Of a stretch of 64,000 nucleotides of DNA, positions 47,505 to 57,999 are shown one piece after another. Positions within the stretch are counted from its first letter, which is position 1; each line of letters begins with the position of its first letter. The notes under the pieces were generated by a model. The model was not told where the DNA came from, did no database searches, and saw only the letters and a list, made by a program, of their open reading frames with translations. A program made the translations under genes and the position numbers. Where the stretch lies: contig NW_012236520.1 of the NCBI RefSeq assembly GCF_000787575.1, forward strand, positions 1-64,000, in the 5' to 3' direction. The stretch comes from Acytostelium subglobosum LB1 (taxonomy: Eukaryota > Evosea > Eumycetozoa > Acytosteliales > Acytosteliaceae).

Positions 47505-47832
47505 TCAATCAATCAATCAATCAACATCACTTTTGGCTCTGGTCATTGCCAAATAAACCCAATGAATGCATTTCCCGTCCATTTGAGCACAAGTCAGTTT
47601 GTATGTTTGTGTGTGTTTGTGGTAAAGTTGAGAAATTGGAAGCTAGCAATGTTGGGTGACGCGTCACTCTGTGTATTTCATTCTAGAACACACAATATTG
47701 GATCATTCATTGTTCTATTGTTATAATAATATATATATATATACAGTATTAGTATTGCGATTGTACATAGATATAGGCGATACTGTGGAGCCACACAAAA
47801 ACACAGATTTATAAATCCTACTTTAATATATA
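47505..47832. other. Intergenic, GDP-fucose synthase to selenoprotein K
   Basis: 3' flank with TTTG repeats, then A/T-rich DNA with an alternating TA run at about 47730; no gene seen apart from the selenoprotein K promoter at the right. Confidence 0.6.
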
Positions 47833-48438
47833 ATGGATGTTGATAGTCGTTCAACATATGTCTCACGTATGTTATGATAATGATATGCATGCACTCGAAC
47901 AGCAGCAGCTGCAGCAGTAGCAGCTACAGCAGTAGTAGTGATTTGAACACAATATATTGATCAATACATACATTGATTGGATACATAAACATACAGAGAA
48001 TGGAACAGTGACAAAGAAGACATTCTGGAGCATAAAGACAATAAGAGAGTACTTTTGGTTCATTCTGAATCAGATTCTAGCATTGTATGTACAACATAAC
48101 AAAGGAGAGAGAAGATTCATTGTTAACATTATCGTTCATTTGACTCAAACGTTTATTTAGCTTCCACACATTGGTATCAGACCCTGCCACAGAGAAATAT
48201 AAGAACAAGGGAAGAGGAGGAAGCGATGGTTTTGGCGGATATGGTGGAGGAGGTGGTGGAGGTGGCGGAGGATATGGAAGAGGTGGAGGCGCTGGCGGCG
48301 GTGGCGGTAGAATGGGCACCATGAAGTCTATACGTATGTGTAAACAACATCAATAACAACATCAACTCGATCAACCATCACTAACTTTAGAGACACATAT
48401 AGCATCCTGCACAGTGCGAAGTGGGTGATCAAGATAGG
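47833..48438 (+). CDS. selenok: Selenoprotein K with in-frame TGA (Sec)
   Basis: SelK is a small ER-membrane protein of the ERAD and palmitoylation machinery. Exons 47833-47866, 47997-48084, 48161-48333 and 48392-48438; every junction is in phase. The order matches SelK: short N-terminus ending TYVSQNGTVTKKTFWS (family: VYIS-G-V...), one membrane helix (IREYFWFILNQILAFF then HTLVSDP), a Gly/Arg-rich tail and the RMGTM block, which aligns with the RRMGRI of animals. The last exon reads CTVRSG-TGA-SR then TAG. In SelK the selenocysteine sits near the C-terminus after Gly (animal GGUGR), so the TGA at 48427-48429 is best read as Sec, two residues from the end, giving 113 residues. If it is a plain stop the protein ends at Gly. 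Compare the two RNA structure entries downstream. Confidence 0.8.
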
Positions 48439-48479
48439 TTTAGCGCATAGGATCACAATAATACCTATGTGCTAGACTG
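48438..48479 (+). promoter_or_regulatory. 15-bp hairpin just after the Sec TGA
   Basis: Arms 48438-48452 and 48465-48479 pair over 15 bp with three G·U pairs around a 12-base A/T-rich loop. The inner 11 bp are TAGCGCATAGG against CCTATGTGCTA. The stem begins 8 nt after the in-frame TGA of selenoprotein K, the position at which the selenocysteine redefinition element lies in some animal selenoprotein genes. It lacks the ATGA/GA core of a SECIS. It could instead be a terminator-like 3' hairpin. Confidence 0.55.
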
Positions 48480-49158
48480 AATCAATACCGTCAAACTCTT
48501 GATACGAACAACCTCTGGGTGGCAATCCAAACAAACAAGTCATCACAAACAATCTTGACTTGACCTGGATTGTTACTCATTGTAATGAACTCCAACATCT
48601 CAACCTTTAACAAGGCGGTTTTGGAATGAAACAAACAGCATCGTATAACACAACAGGAGCACGACAACACGCGATCAACAATCTTTAGCACCAACAACAA
48701 CAACTACTAAAACTACTACTTCACAAGAGTTGTGTACATAAATCTACAAGTTACAAACTCATCATCTCATTACCATTCCCTGTCTTGTCCTGTCCTGTCC
48801 TGTCCATCCTGAATTAATTAATTAACCTCGTTGATAGGCTTTGCACACGCTAAACATAGACTAAAACAAGGTTGTCAAGTCGTGTTGTCTATCCACCAAA
48901 GACTCCCTCGTGAACACAACAACAGACACTACAACTACAAGTATTTCTTACATTCAATGAAAATTACCCATCAAAATTGATCAAAAAACATAATTTATTT
49001 TTAAAATTGTTGGGTGATGGCTGTTCAACAAACCCATTCCATTCTGCTTCAGCAACAACACTCATCCTTCAACAACAACACACTTCATCAATCTAACTCA
49101 CTCACTACATCATAAAGTCTAAGACTAAAAGATATAATAATACATAACATATAATATA
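48480..49158. other. Spacer, selenoprotein K 3' region to calponin gene
   Basis: Holds the SelK 3' UTR (with the SECIS candidate) and, from about 48900, the A/T- and CAA-rich promoter of the calponin-family gene. No further gene seen. Confidence 0.5.
48581..48636 (+). promoter_or_regulatory. Candidate SECIS element
   Basis: Downstream of selenoprotein K, ATGA at 48585-48588 is followed after 13 bases by AA (48602-48603), and TGA occurs at 48627-48629. The two sides can pair: TCCAA with TTGGA, then ATC with GGT and CTC-side pairs, with two mismatches; outside the core, TTGT pairs with ACAA. ATGA - about 13 nt - AA - TGA is the SECIS consensus layout. The pairing next to the core is imperfect, so this is a candidate only. 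Confidence 0.4.
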
Positions 49159-49970
49159 ATGACTGATACTAACTACCACTTTGGATTGGATGCTGATTTG
49201 GCTGCCAAGAGAGAGGCTCTCTACGACAGCAACCTCGAGAAGGACAGCATTGCATACATCGAGTCCACCCTTGGTGAGCCACTCCCAGCTGGCAAGTCCT
49301 TTGCTGAGGCCCTGAAGTCTGGTGTCATTCTCTGCAAGTAAGTATATGATACTACCTACTCCTCCTTCTCCAAGTATGATGCCAACCATTCTTTCAATCA
49401 ACCAATCACATAAAGGTTTGCCAACAAGATTAAGCCAGGTTCATGCAAGAGCTCCCCATCTGCTGCTCCATTCGTCCAGATGGAGAACATTGGAAACTAC
49501 CTCGCTTTCTGCAGAGGTCTTGGTATGGCCACCACCGACCTTTTCATGACTGTTGACCTCTTTGAGGCCAAGAACTTGAACCAAGTCATCCAGAACATCC
49601 AGGCCGTTAAGAGACTCGTTTCCGGAGGTGGCAAGCCAAGCGCTGTCCCAGCCAGACCACAGTAGAGCATTGTTCCAAACAAAGATGGAGAGAGTGATGA
49701 GAGAGAGAGAGAGAGAGTGAGAGTGGAGGGTGATGAGAGAGCAATAACAACAACAAGACTGGAGGAAGGAAGGAGGGCTGCTGGAGTTGGAAGTTGTGAG
49801 AACTCTGCTCTGCTATAACATTGACAACATTGATACTAATACTATACCTTCACCAATCAACCAACAGAGTCCCAATCAGCACTGGTCCAACCCCAGGTTT
49901 CTGTGGATCATGTGGCACCAAGGCCACCGCTGGCGCCAAGTTCTGTGGATCATGCGGAGGAAACCTCTAA
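49159..49970 (+). CDS. Calponin/transgelin-family actin-binding protein with C-terminal zinc-ribbon-like tail
   Basis: Exons 49159-49337, 49416-49661 and 49868-49970 give 175 residues. Residues about 22-135 are one calponin-homology domain: SIAYIESTLGEPLP, FAEALKSGVILCK, FANKIKPGSCKSS, FVQMENIGNYLAFCRGLG, DLFMTVDLFEAKNLNQVIQN, the type 3 CH pattern of transgelins, which bind or bundle F-actin. If exon 2 is simply read on, it ends at TAG (49663-49665) right after PARPQ. That TAG lies inside GTAGAG, a usable donor; splicing from 49661 to 49868 restores Gln and adds VPISTGPTPGFCGSCGTKAT then AGAKFCGSCGGNL, with two C-x2-C pairs. This tail looks like a zinc ribbon, and its repeated FCGSCG makes chance unlikely. 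Both forms could be made. Codon use is highly biased, pointing to strong expression. Confidence 0.85.
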
Positions 49971-50079
49971 GCATCCAGCCCAGTAACAATAACGTCCAAC
50001 AACCAATCAAAAAAACAACCAAACAACCAATAAAGTCACCTTTCTCCTCCTGTATCACTTTATTCCAATGTGTCCAGCT

Positions 50080-50844
50080 TCAACTACTACTGCTTGTGCT
50101 GGCGGTATTGGAAACACCCTCCTCCTCTCTTCCAAGCTGCTCAGAGTCGTAGTTGGAGCAGCAGAAGAAGTCATTCTGGAGACGTGGATGCTCGGGCTTG
50201 AATTTACAGACGCGCATGTTGGCAAAGAGTCGATTGATGTGTGGCCACTGAATGCGACCAGTGAGAATGAGCAGTCGGGTAGAGGCGTGTGACAGCGCCT
50301 CTATGCTCAGTGCCACCTTTTCAATGCACTCTTGGCTGAGAAAGGGTGGATCAAAGCAGATGTAGTCGAATGATTGTTTGTAGCTCGCTGGGAAGCCAAC
50401 TGGATCCCTGTAGTCGTAGAAGCGGAACCTGTCGCCAAACACTCCGAAACGCTTATCATACTCAAACAGATGGTAGTCCAACTGCTTAGACAGTGCTTCG
50501 TCTTGATGTACTGCTTTGAATATAGATGGTGTCGATAGGAACAGCACTCGCTTCTTTCCCTCTCCCTCTATCTCTTTTGCTATAGTCTCTGCAACATGTT
50601 GTGATGTTGATGGTTCGTACTATGTATGAATGAATGAATGGATGAATGAATGAGTACTCGAGTTGTGCATTACGATCCACTGCGCAGCTGCACGTACCCA
50701 AAACTGAGAGAGGTTCCAATCCTCGCCAATGTCTGTTCCCTGTTGTTCTGTCTCTTGTTGAGCAGATTGTTCTTTCAAGAACTGCTGTAATACAGCCAAT
50801 GTGTCAGGTCTCAAAGACAAATCATCGTCATCGCTGTCAGCCAT
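50080..50844 (-). CDS. eef1akmt1: EEF1A lysine methyltransferase 1 (EEF1AKMT1/EFM5, N6AMT2 family)
   Basis: Methylates a lysine of elongation factor 1A with S-adenosylmethionine in the cytosol. Exons 50844-50698 and 50619-50080 encode 228 residues. Landmarks: N-terminal LRPDTLAVLQQFLKEQ, EDWNLSQFWYEPST (family EDWQLSQFWY), the cofactor fold KRVLFLSTPSIF, FEYDKRFGVFGDRFRFYDY, and the catalytic DPPFL followed by SQECIEKVA; near the end CKFKPEHPRLQNDFFCCSNYD. All are diagnostic. The donor of the only intron is GTACGT. A short Ser-rich tail follows the conserved end. Its stop lies 109 bases past the stop of the convergent calponin gene. Confidence 0.92.
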
Positions 50845-51069
50845 CTATTTATCTATTATTCTGTGTATATATGTTTAGGTAGGGTTGTGCGACTGACGAA
50901 TGAAACGAAACAAGTGACATCCTCGTCCACATCATTGGCAGATTTTCAAAAGGAGTTGCTGTCAACTCATCAACCTCATTAATTAATGTACATACATTCA
51001 TACAACTAACATACAAATATCATATTATTCGTCCATTCATTCATTCATTGTACTACAGATAATAATAAG

Positions 51070-52321
51070 ATGGCAGAGTATAAAGGTGGAGAGGGAGACG
51101 GTATGAGGATAAGGATGTTTGAGAAGAAGAGAGAGAATGAAATGAAGGAACTCAATAAGATGAAGGAGAAGTTGAAGGAGGAGGCAAAGAACTCTGTAGT
51201 CAGTATAAGCCAGAAGTTTGAATCTGGTAATGATGCCAACAATGTAATCAAGACAGGCGGTCTAGTATCAATGAACGAGTTTAACAAGCAAACAAACACT
51301 GCTAGCAACAGCAGTAGTACCAATGAAAAGAACCCAGCCAATGACAAGAAGAGAGAGGCTGCAGAAAAGGCCGATCAACAAAGGAAGAAGAAGAAACAAA
51401 TGATTGCAAAGAATACTCTATCGTTTGATATGGACGAGGAAGAGCAAGAAGAGGAAGAGCAGAAGCATAAGGAAAAGAAGACCAATGATACAACCACTGT
51501 AGCACCGAGCAATGGCGAATCATCTGCGACGGATGAGCAGCCAACGGTGGCAGCCACAAGTACAGGCACCAGCAGCAAGCCAAAGATGTTTGGAAAGAAC
51601 CCATTGGTAAACACAGACTTCTTGCCAGACCAGGAGCGAGAGGAGTTTGAACAACGCGAGCGCGATAGACTAGCGCGCATCTGGACTGAGGAGCAAGAAA
51701 AGATTAAGGCAGAGGTCGTAGAGATCACATACAGTTATTGGGATGGCAGTGGACATCGTAGACAACTTCAATGTAACAAGGGTACCACAATCGACAAGTT
51801 CCTGGAGCGTGTCCGACAGGAGTTCAAAGAGTTGAGAGGTGTAACTGTCGACCATATGATGTTCATCAAGGAGGATCTTATAATACCACATGTATGTACT
51901 GCTACAGAGTAGTAGACACTATTGTCTCATCCAGTTCAGTTTTGACTGACCTCTCTATTTCCCGTCCCATCAACCAATCAATCTTTCCAGAACTATTCAT
52001 TCTATGACCTGATCGTTGAGAAAGCAAGAGGCAAGAGTGGACCTCTATTCAAGTTTGATGTACATGATGATGTTAGACTAGTGAGCGATGCTTCTGTTGA
52101 GAAGGATGAGGTAAGTTCCCTTCCATCCATCAATCCACCTTTCAATCAATCATTCTAACATGTTGATTCATCCTGGTGTGTAGACACATGCTGCCAAGGT
52201 AGTTGAGAAATCATGGTATGATAAGAACAAACATATCTTCCCAGCTTCTAGATGGGAGGTATATGATCCAACCATTGTCAGACAATCCTACACTATATCC
52301 GATAAATTGACAAAGCATTAA
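51070..52321 (+). CDS. fam50: FAM50/XAP5 family nuclear protein
   Basis: FAM50 (XAP5) proteins are nuclear and, in animals, found with spliceosomes; the plant relative XCT affects the clock and small-RNA levels. Exons 51070-51891, 51991-52110 and 52184-52321 give 359 residues. The start [20 protein letters not shown] resembles the family N-terminus; a coiled, charged segment and a Thr/Ser/Asn-rich linker follow. The conserved XAP5 domain begins near [20 protein letters not shown] and includes [62 protein letters not shown] and the closing [17 protein letters not shown]. These run in the expected order without gaps. Exon 1 holds three quarters of the gene. Confidence 0.93.
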
Positions 52322-52684
52322 TGGAGTAATTTATAATTTCCCTTATTGGAGTTGGTCAGAAGAATTAGACTATGTGGCATGATATGACCATGTGGCATAG
52401 TTATAACATTCTATTATTCGACATTATTGATTGTCATCAGATATTTGATATTTGATGGTATTCAATGATCATTCTCCAGCATTCTCATCACCCAATCACA
52501 CCTGGCGATGTCCAAAAAAGTGAGCTTGTTTTGGCTCGCAACGTAGTCGACGTTGAGGCAAAGGGTGTGTGATGCTGACACGAACCAGACCCCTTTTATT
52601 TTTGATTGAATGACGAATCTAATCAATCTATCATTCATCTATCTGTTTTGTGTACATATAAATATATTATACATATAATTAAGA
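52322..52684. other. Intergenic, FAM50 to GH47
   Basis: No gene. Contains the FAM50 3' flank and the mannosidase promoter, whose last 60 bases are TATA-type A/T-rich. Confidence 0.6.
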
Positions 52685-52830
52685 ATGGTTGTAATCAGGA
52701 AGAATATAGTATTGGCGATGTTCACCGTCATCTTCTTGATTGGATCAATCACTATTCTTAGTTTCGATACCAAAAGACCGACAGAGCCACCAAAGATATC
52801 TATTAAGTGGCAGAATGTATTAGTATGTAC

Positions 52831-52869
<39 letters not shown>

Positions 52870-54740
52870 AGTGACTCACTAATACATGTACACAACAACT
52901 ATATACAGGTCAGTAACATAACAAAGAAGGTTAGAGATAAGGATACATTTACAACAAAGAATACTCAACATCAACAACATATTCCTGGTGGCGACGTGGA
53001 GACACCACTGGGTACATCTACTATTACGATAGCGGCTGCACAGACATTGGGATTGGATGATGCTGCAAACAATGGAGTGCCAATGATCGAGGATAAGAAT
53101 AAGGAGGGAGGCGGTGGCGTCGGCGAGGAAGTGAACAAGGGCGACGAACAGCAACAACATACGACCAACAATTACAAATTCAATCCATTCGATAGGACGA
53201 GACAGTCGTACGAAGAGAATCGCGATAAGAATATCGAGCGCGCCAATGCAGTCAGGAGCGCGATGAAGTTTGCCTGGGACAAGTACGTCCAGTTTGCCAT
53301 GGGCTGGGACGAGCTGACTCCTCTATCAAGGAAAGGCAAGAACTGGTTCCATCTCGGACTCTCCATCGTCGATGGCATGGACACACTCTACTTCATGGGT
53401 CTGGAAAAGGAGTTTGAGGTTGCTCGCGAATGGATTGCCACAAAGCTTGATCACAGGATCGATACTGTATGTTTGATTGATTGATTGATTGATTGATCAC
53501 TCGCTCACATCACATATCATAACTGTAGGGCGAAGGATTGTCTGTGTTTGAAGTAACAATCAGAATGCTTGGAGGATACTTGGCGATGTATGAACAGACA
53601 AAGGATAAGATGTTCTTGGACAAGGCTGAGGATATTGGAATCATTCTGCTGCAAGCATGGCCAGCGGGAGCAGCATTCCCGAACACCTACATCAACTTTG
53701 CCAAGGGCACGTCAAAGATCGCACCCTGGACAGGCGGCTGCTTGATCTTGGCTGATGTCGGCACGCTCTTCATCGAGTTCACACACCTGTCCAAGGTGAC
53801 AGGCAACCCGATCTATAACGAGAAGGCGACTACGATCCTGGAGCGTCTCGACTCGATGAATGGTAAGGTCGACGGCCTATTCCCCATCTATCTCAACCAG
53901 AACTCGTTCTGCGTCGACACGCTCTCGATGGGCTCGATGGCCGACTCCTTCTACGAATATCTGCTCAAGATGTGGATGTACACTGATGACAGCCATCCCC
54001 AGCACGACATGTACAAGAGGATGTATTTGGACTCGGTGGAGGGCATGCGCAAGCACCTGTACGAGGTGTCAAAGAAGGGCGAGGGCTTCCTGTCCATCAA
54101 CAAGCATGGAACAAAGACACACACAATGGAGCATTTGGCGTGCATGTCAGGAGGCATGTTCGCGCTGGGCGTCGCCGCCAACATCTCTGGCGATCCCGAG
54201 CTCAACGCCATCCATCTCGAGATGGCCGAGAACATCACTAACACATGCGTGCAGACCTACTTCAACAGCAAGACGGGTCTGGGTGCCGAGACCACCTACT
54301 TTGACCCAGCGGACGGATCACATCAGATCTACGGCCATCTGGGCGAGGCCAAGTACATCTTGCGTCCAGAGACCGTCGAGTCTCTGTTCTACCTATGGCG
54401 TATCACTGGCAACCCCAAGTATCAAGACTGGGGATGGACTATATTCCAATCACTGGAGGAACACTGCAAGACACCCAATGGATACGTTGGTCTCAAGGAT
54501 GTTAACAATCCAGCCAACAAGGATGATATCCAACAATCATTCTTCTTAGCAGAGACTATGAAGGTATGTTCCCTTATTTGATTGGATTGGGATTGATTGA
54601 TCGATCAGCTTACTAACAAACTACTATCTCATCACATCCAGTACTTCTACTTGCTGTTTGCAGACTCTAGTGTAGTACCATTGAGCGAATATGTATTCAA
54701 CACCGAAGCACATCCCATCCCCTACAAGAAGGTTTGGTAG
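52685..54740 (+). CDS. Mannosyl-oligosaccharide 1,2-alpha-mannosidase (GH47)
   Basis: Trims alpha-1,2-mannose from N-glycans in the ER or Golgi. Exons 52685-52822, 52909-53466, 53529-54563 and 54642-54740 encode 609 residues. It is a type II membrane protein: cytosolic MVVIRKN, anchor about residues 8-27 (IVLAMFTVIFLIGSITILSF), a Gln/Asn/Gly-rich stem to about residue 140, then the (alpha/alpha)7 catalytic domain. Family blocks: AWDKYVQFAMGWDELTP, HLGLSIVDGMDTLYFMGL, SVFEVTIRMLGGYLA, FPNTYINFA, SFYEYLLKMW, MEHLACMSGGMFALG, LRPETVESLFYLWRITG and the calcium-binding end FNTEAHPI. Intron 1 is almost entirely a (TGAT)n run. Subclass (ER Man I or Golgi Man IA) is not decided by the sequence seen; the stem favours Golgi type. 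Confidence 0.93.
52832..52869. repeat. (TGAT)n run filling a GH47 intron
   Basis: About nine uninterrupted tetranucleotide copies just after the donor of the first mannosidase intron. It is the longest of many such runs in the introns of this window. Confidence 0.85.
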
Positions 54741-54845
54741 GGAGCTGTGTAGTATTAATAATAATAATAATAATAATAGTATCCACCTTTGGACGAGGAA
54801 ATCCATCCATCCATCCATGATTGTGTTCAGGGGATTGATCATAGG

Positions 54846-55985
54846 TTAGTCAGAGTCATCGCGGTCAGAGTCATCACTACCATGATCTCCACCACGCCCT
54901 GATGCTGTATTGATATAGGTTCCGCTGATGTTGTTGTTGCCGCCACGGTTCTGTGACAGTGATGTCTCCCAACGCTCTGCCTTGGGCTGGGGGATGATGT
55001 CGTAGCTCGCCAACAATAGCTCCAGATCCTCCTTGACAAAGTTGCGCTCCAAGTCTTCGGTGATCGGTATGAATGACACCAATAGATTGCCTCCAATGTA
55101 TACCAACAGCGAGGGCAGTGCCTCATCGTGATAATCAGCCTTTGCCTCAGTCGATAGAATCTTGAGGAACTTAATATGTCGATACTTAATAGCCAGTTGT
55201 GACAAGTGTTGGTTCAACGCAATGCACTCTGGGATGTACTGTTGTACATGCATGTATGTGGATTAGTATTGAGAGGGATAGTTCCATCCAGTTATAGATT
55301 GATTGATTGATAGACGTCCACACATACATTCTGATAAAGATGTACAATTACAAATACATGGGGAGGCTCGTTGTCAATCTCTTCGACGTACTCCTTCTTG
55401 TTGATCTGCTTGAGGAATCCGAATGTCTTGTTCTTGGGCATGGCAGGGTGTTGGTGTTGCTGTTGCTGCTTTCTGAACTGTGCCAGACGCTGCTCCTTTA
55501 GTCGTTTGAGATCTTCATCCTCCTCATCCTCCTCCTCTTGTTGCTGCTGCTGTTGTTGATTCGCAGGGTTATCCTTCACAGTGACCGCCATCTTTTGTAC
55601 CATCTGTTTCCTCAACTCCTTATCCATTACAAACTCCTGTCTCTTCTTCTCCTGATGCTCAGCATAGTCTGCCAACACACCCTTTACACCTGTATTTCCT
55701 CCTCCACGTCCCGCCCTATTCATTATCTGTTGTGGCATAGCATCCTAAGTATGATGTATGTTAGTGTTAGGGAGTACCATTAATGATGAGCGTGACCAAC
55801 TCACTTACCATTGTGTCTGAAGGTGGAGGGATGAAGTCTTCTAGATCGCTACCAGCATCATCGTCAGCCTCATCCGCACTGAACTTTTCATCGCCACTAT
55901 CATTCAATCTTTTATCATCATTATCATTAGAGTCACCAAAGAAGAATGGTAACTCCTTCTTTGCTGCATTACTTGTATCACTCAT
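54846..55985 (-). CDS. phlp1: Phosducin-like protein 1 (PhLP1)
   Basis: Co-chaperone working with the CCT chaperonin in assembling G-protein beta-gamma dimers. Exons 55985-55809, 55744-55328 and 55238-54846 give 328 residues. The acidic N-terminal part (SDLEDFIPPPSDT) and helical KGVLADYAEHQEKKRQEF match the Gbeta-binding helices of phosducins (GVKGVL-DY). A Gln and acidic run follows, then the thioredoxin-like domain: YVEEIDNEPPHVFVIVHLYQ, ALNQHLSQLAIKYRHIKFLK, LPSLLVYIGGNLLVSFIP and EDLELLLASYDII. The C-terminus ends in an Asp/Ser-rich tail (DDSDRDDSD). Retention of the phosducin N-terminal motif supports PhLP1 rather than PhLP2 or PhLP3. Confidence 0.92.
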
Positions 55986-56180
55986 TGTTATTAAAATATA
56001 TCTGTTTGGTTGAATGCCAAATGAATGAATGAATGAAATGATTGATAAGAAATGGGCCACTTCTCAAATTTGAAACTAACTTCAACTTTCGTTCATGTTT
56101 CTCAAAGTCACTCACTCATTCATTCATTCATTCCAACTTGTACACTTACTTGAATATACATACATACACATACATATACA

Positions 56181-57999
56181 ATGTCATTCTCGGCCAACCA
56201 ATCGGCACATTCATTGATCAATGCTCTCAAGCAGCAGCAGCAGCCAGAGACCGAAACCTCTCTGGCTGTATCTAGCTTGACAGACCTTCTGACATTGACC
56301 AAAGAGTCAGATGTAAGGGATTACATTGGTTCAGAGACAGATGTGATCAACCAACTCTCGGCATACTTGGTGGCACAACAACAGGATGCGCTCAACACAG
56401 TATCATTGGATCATACAAAGGTTATGTTATTGGGTACAAGATTATTACGTAATCTATGTGCTCAGAATGCTGACAATCAGAGGAGGATCATACTATCTGG
56501 TAGCACTGCTGATGCACTGATCACATGGTCAATCAATCAATTGGTCAACACTACCAACTCCAATCAATACACTGCCACCATTCAACTATTGATCAACTCA
56601 ATCGTCTCCAACAATGACACTCAATCACATCTCTGGTCACTAATCTTCCCCTCCAAGCTCGAGTAAGTTTGTTTGATGTTGTTGTTGTGAACATATGGTG
56701 ACTGACCATCCATTACCATTACAGGGCGATATTGAATGGAGTGAAGGAGGACGCTGTCAGACTATCAAGTGTATTGATGTTGTTGTACAATCTTGTGTGC
56801 AACAGTGATCAGAGACGCAGGGATCTGGTGAATGGTGGTTTCAGTCTGTTGCCAGAGATTGCCAACTCGATTGAACGATTCAATCAGGACACTGATGATC
56901 ATCATCAACTATTCCATTGGAGTCATCTCATCTTCAAATCATTGTTCCAAGCTGGACAACACTTTATTGAGCTCTACACTCAGTTTGGCGATGACAACTT
57001 TGCAAAGACACAGCCACAGCTCAAGGACATCAAACAACATCCTATCTTCCAGGGTGTGTTTGGTGAGGATGGTGTCAATGCACAGCAGCCACAGGTGGAC
57101 GACCATGAAGAGGTGGTGGAGGAGGACGATGATCACATGGCTGGAAGAACAAACAAATACCAGGTACTATTGCTGAACTTGTTGGATGCCATGGTGAACA
57201 AGGAGAAGCATGTCATGGACTTTGTAGAGAGCGATGCCATCATCAATCTTGAGTGTTGTGTCTTCCTTTTGAAGGAGTTGACCATACTCTACAACATGGA
57301 CTTTAAGCGCAGCGGTGCCGCCAGCAATGTCAAGACCGTTACACGTTTGAATGAGCATGATTTCAGTGCCATCTACTTCATCTTCAAGATATTGGCCAAT
57401 GTCTCATGCTACAGTGATGAGATGTTGAGTGTCGTTCAATCACTCGGCGATCAGAGAGATGATCTCAACACTGTGTTGAGAAAGAATGGCCTGGTCGCTG
57501 TGTGCATTGGTACACTCCACAGCAATCCTGAGCCCTCATCATCGCTCCGCGAGCAAGTGAAGGAGGCGGATGAGAATGCCCAGGACAAGGACTTCAAGAA
57601 GGAGATCATCAGAATACTTGGCAACCTGGCCTACAAGAACAAGGGCAATCAAGATGAGATCAGGGAGCTTGGAGGCATACATCTAATCCTCAATCATTGC
57701 AAGATTGATCCAAACAATCGATGTAAGGGTCTTCCAATTCTATCTTACTTGATCAAACTAACAAGGCACTCTCACCCTCATGTATAGACATCAAGGAATG
57801 GTCAGTATTTGCAATCAGGAACCTCTGTGATGAGAATCCAGAGAACCAGGCAGTGATTGAGAACCTTAGGATGCAAGGAATTGCAAACACTGAGGAGCTG
57901 GACTCACTTGGAATATCCATTAGTGTTGCAGAGGGTGGCGCACTCAAGTTCAGCAAGACAGACAACAACAATCCCGATGTGAATGAGATGGGTATCTAA
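56181..57999 (+). CDS. atxn10: Ataxin-10 family protein
   Basis: Armadillo-like helical protein; in other organisms ataxin-10 takes part in cytokinesis and neuron survival and interacts with Gbeta. Exons 56181-56662, 56725-57722 and 57788-57999 encode 563 residues. Recognition: repeated helix pairs including LGTRLLRNLCAQNADNQRRI and LSSVLMLLYNLVCNSDQRRR, IIRILGNLAYKNKGNQDEIR, and the C-terminal Atx10 domain ...GIHLILNHCKIDPNNR, YIKEWSVFAIRNLCDENPEN. The last is the most conserved block in the family (IREWAI-AIRNL-E-N-ENQ). Acidic inserts near residues 300-320 are amoeba-like. The start has the context ACAATG after a TACATA-repeat leader. Confidence 0.9.

Noticed and set aside
48438-48479. The hairpin after selenoprotein K as the SECIS itself
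   Set aside because: It lacks the ATGA and GA core and an AA at the right place in the loop; too close to the TGA for a typical SECIS.
53860-54549. 229-codon plus-strand frame inside the mannosidase gene
   Set aside because: Shifted frame of GH47 exon 3, rich in Ser, Arg and Thr; a shadow.
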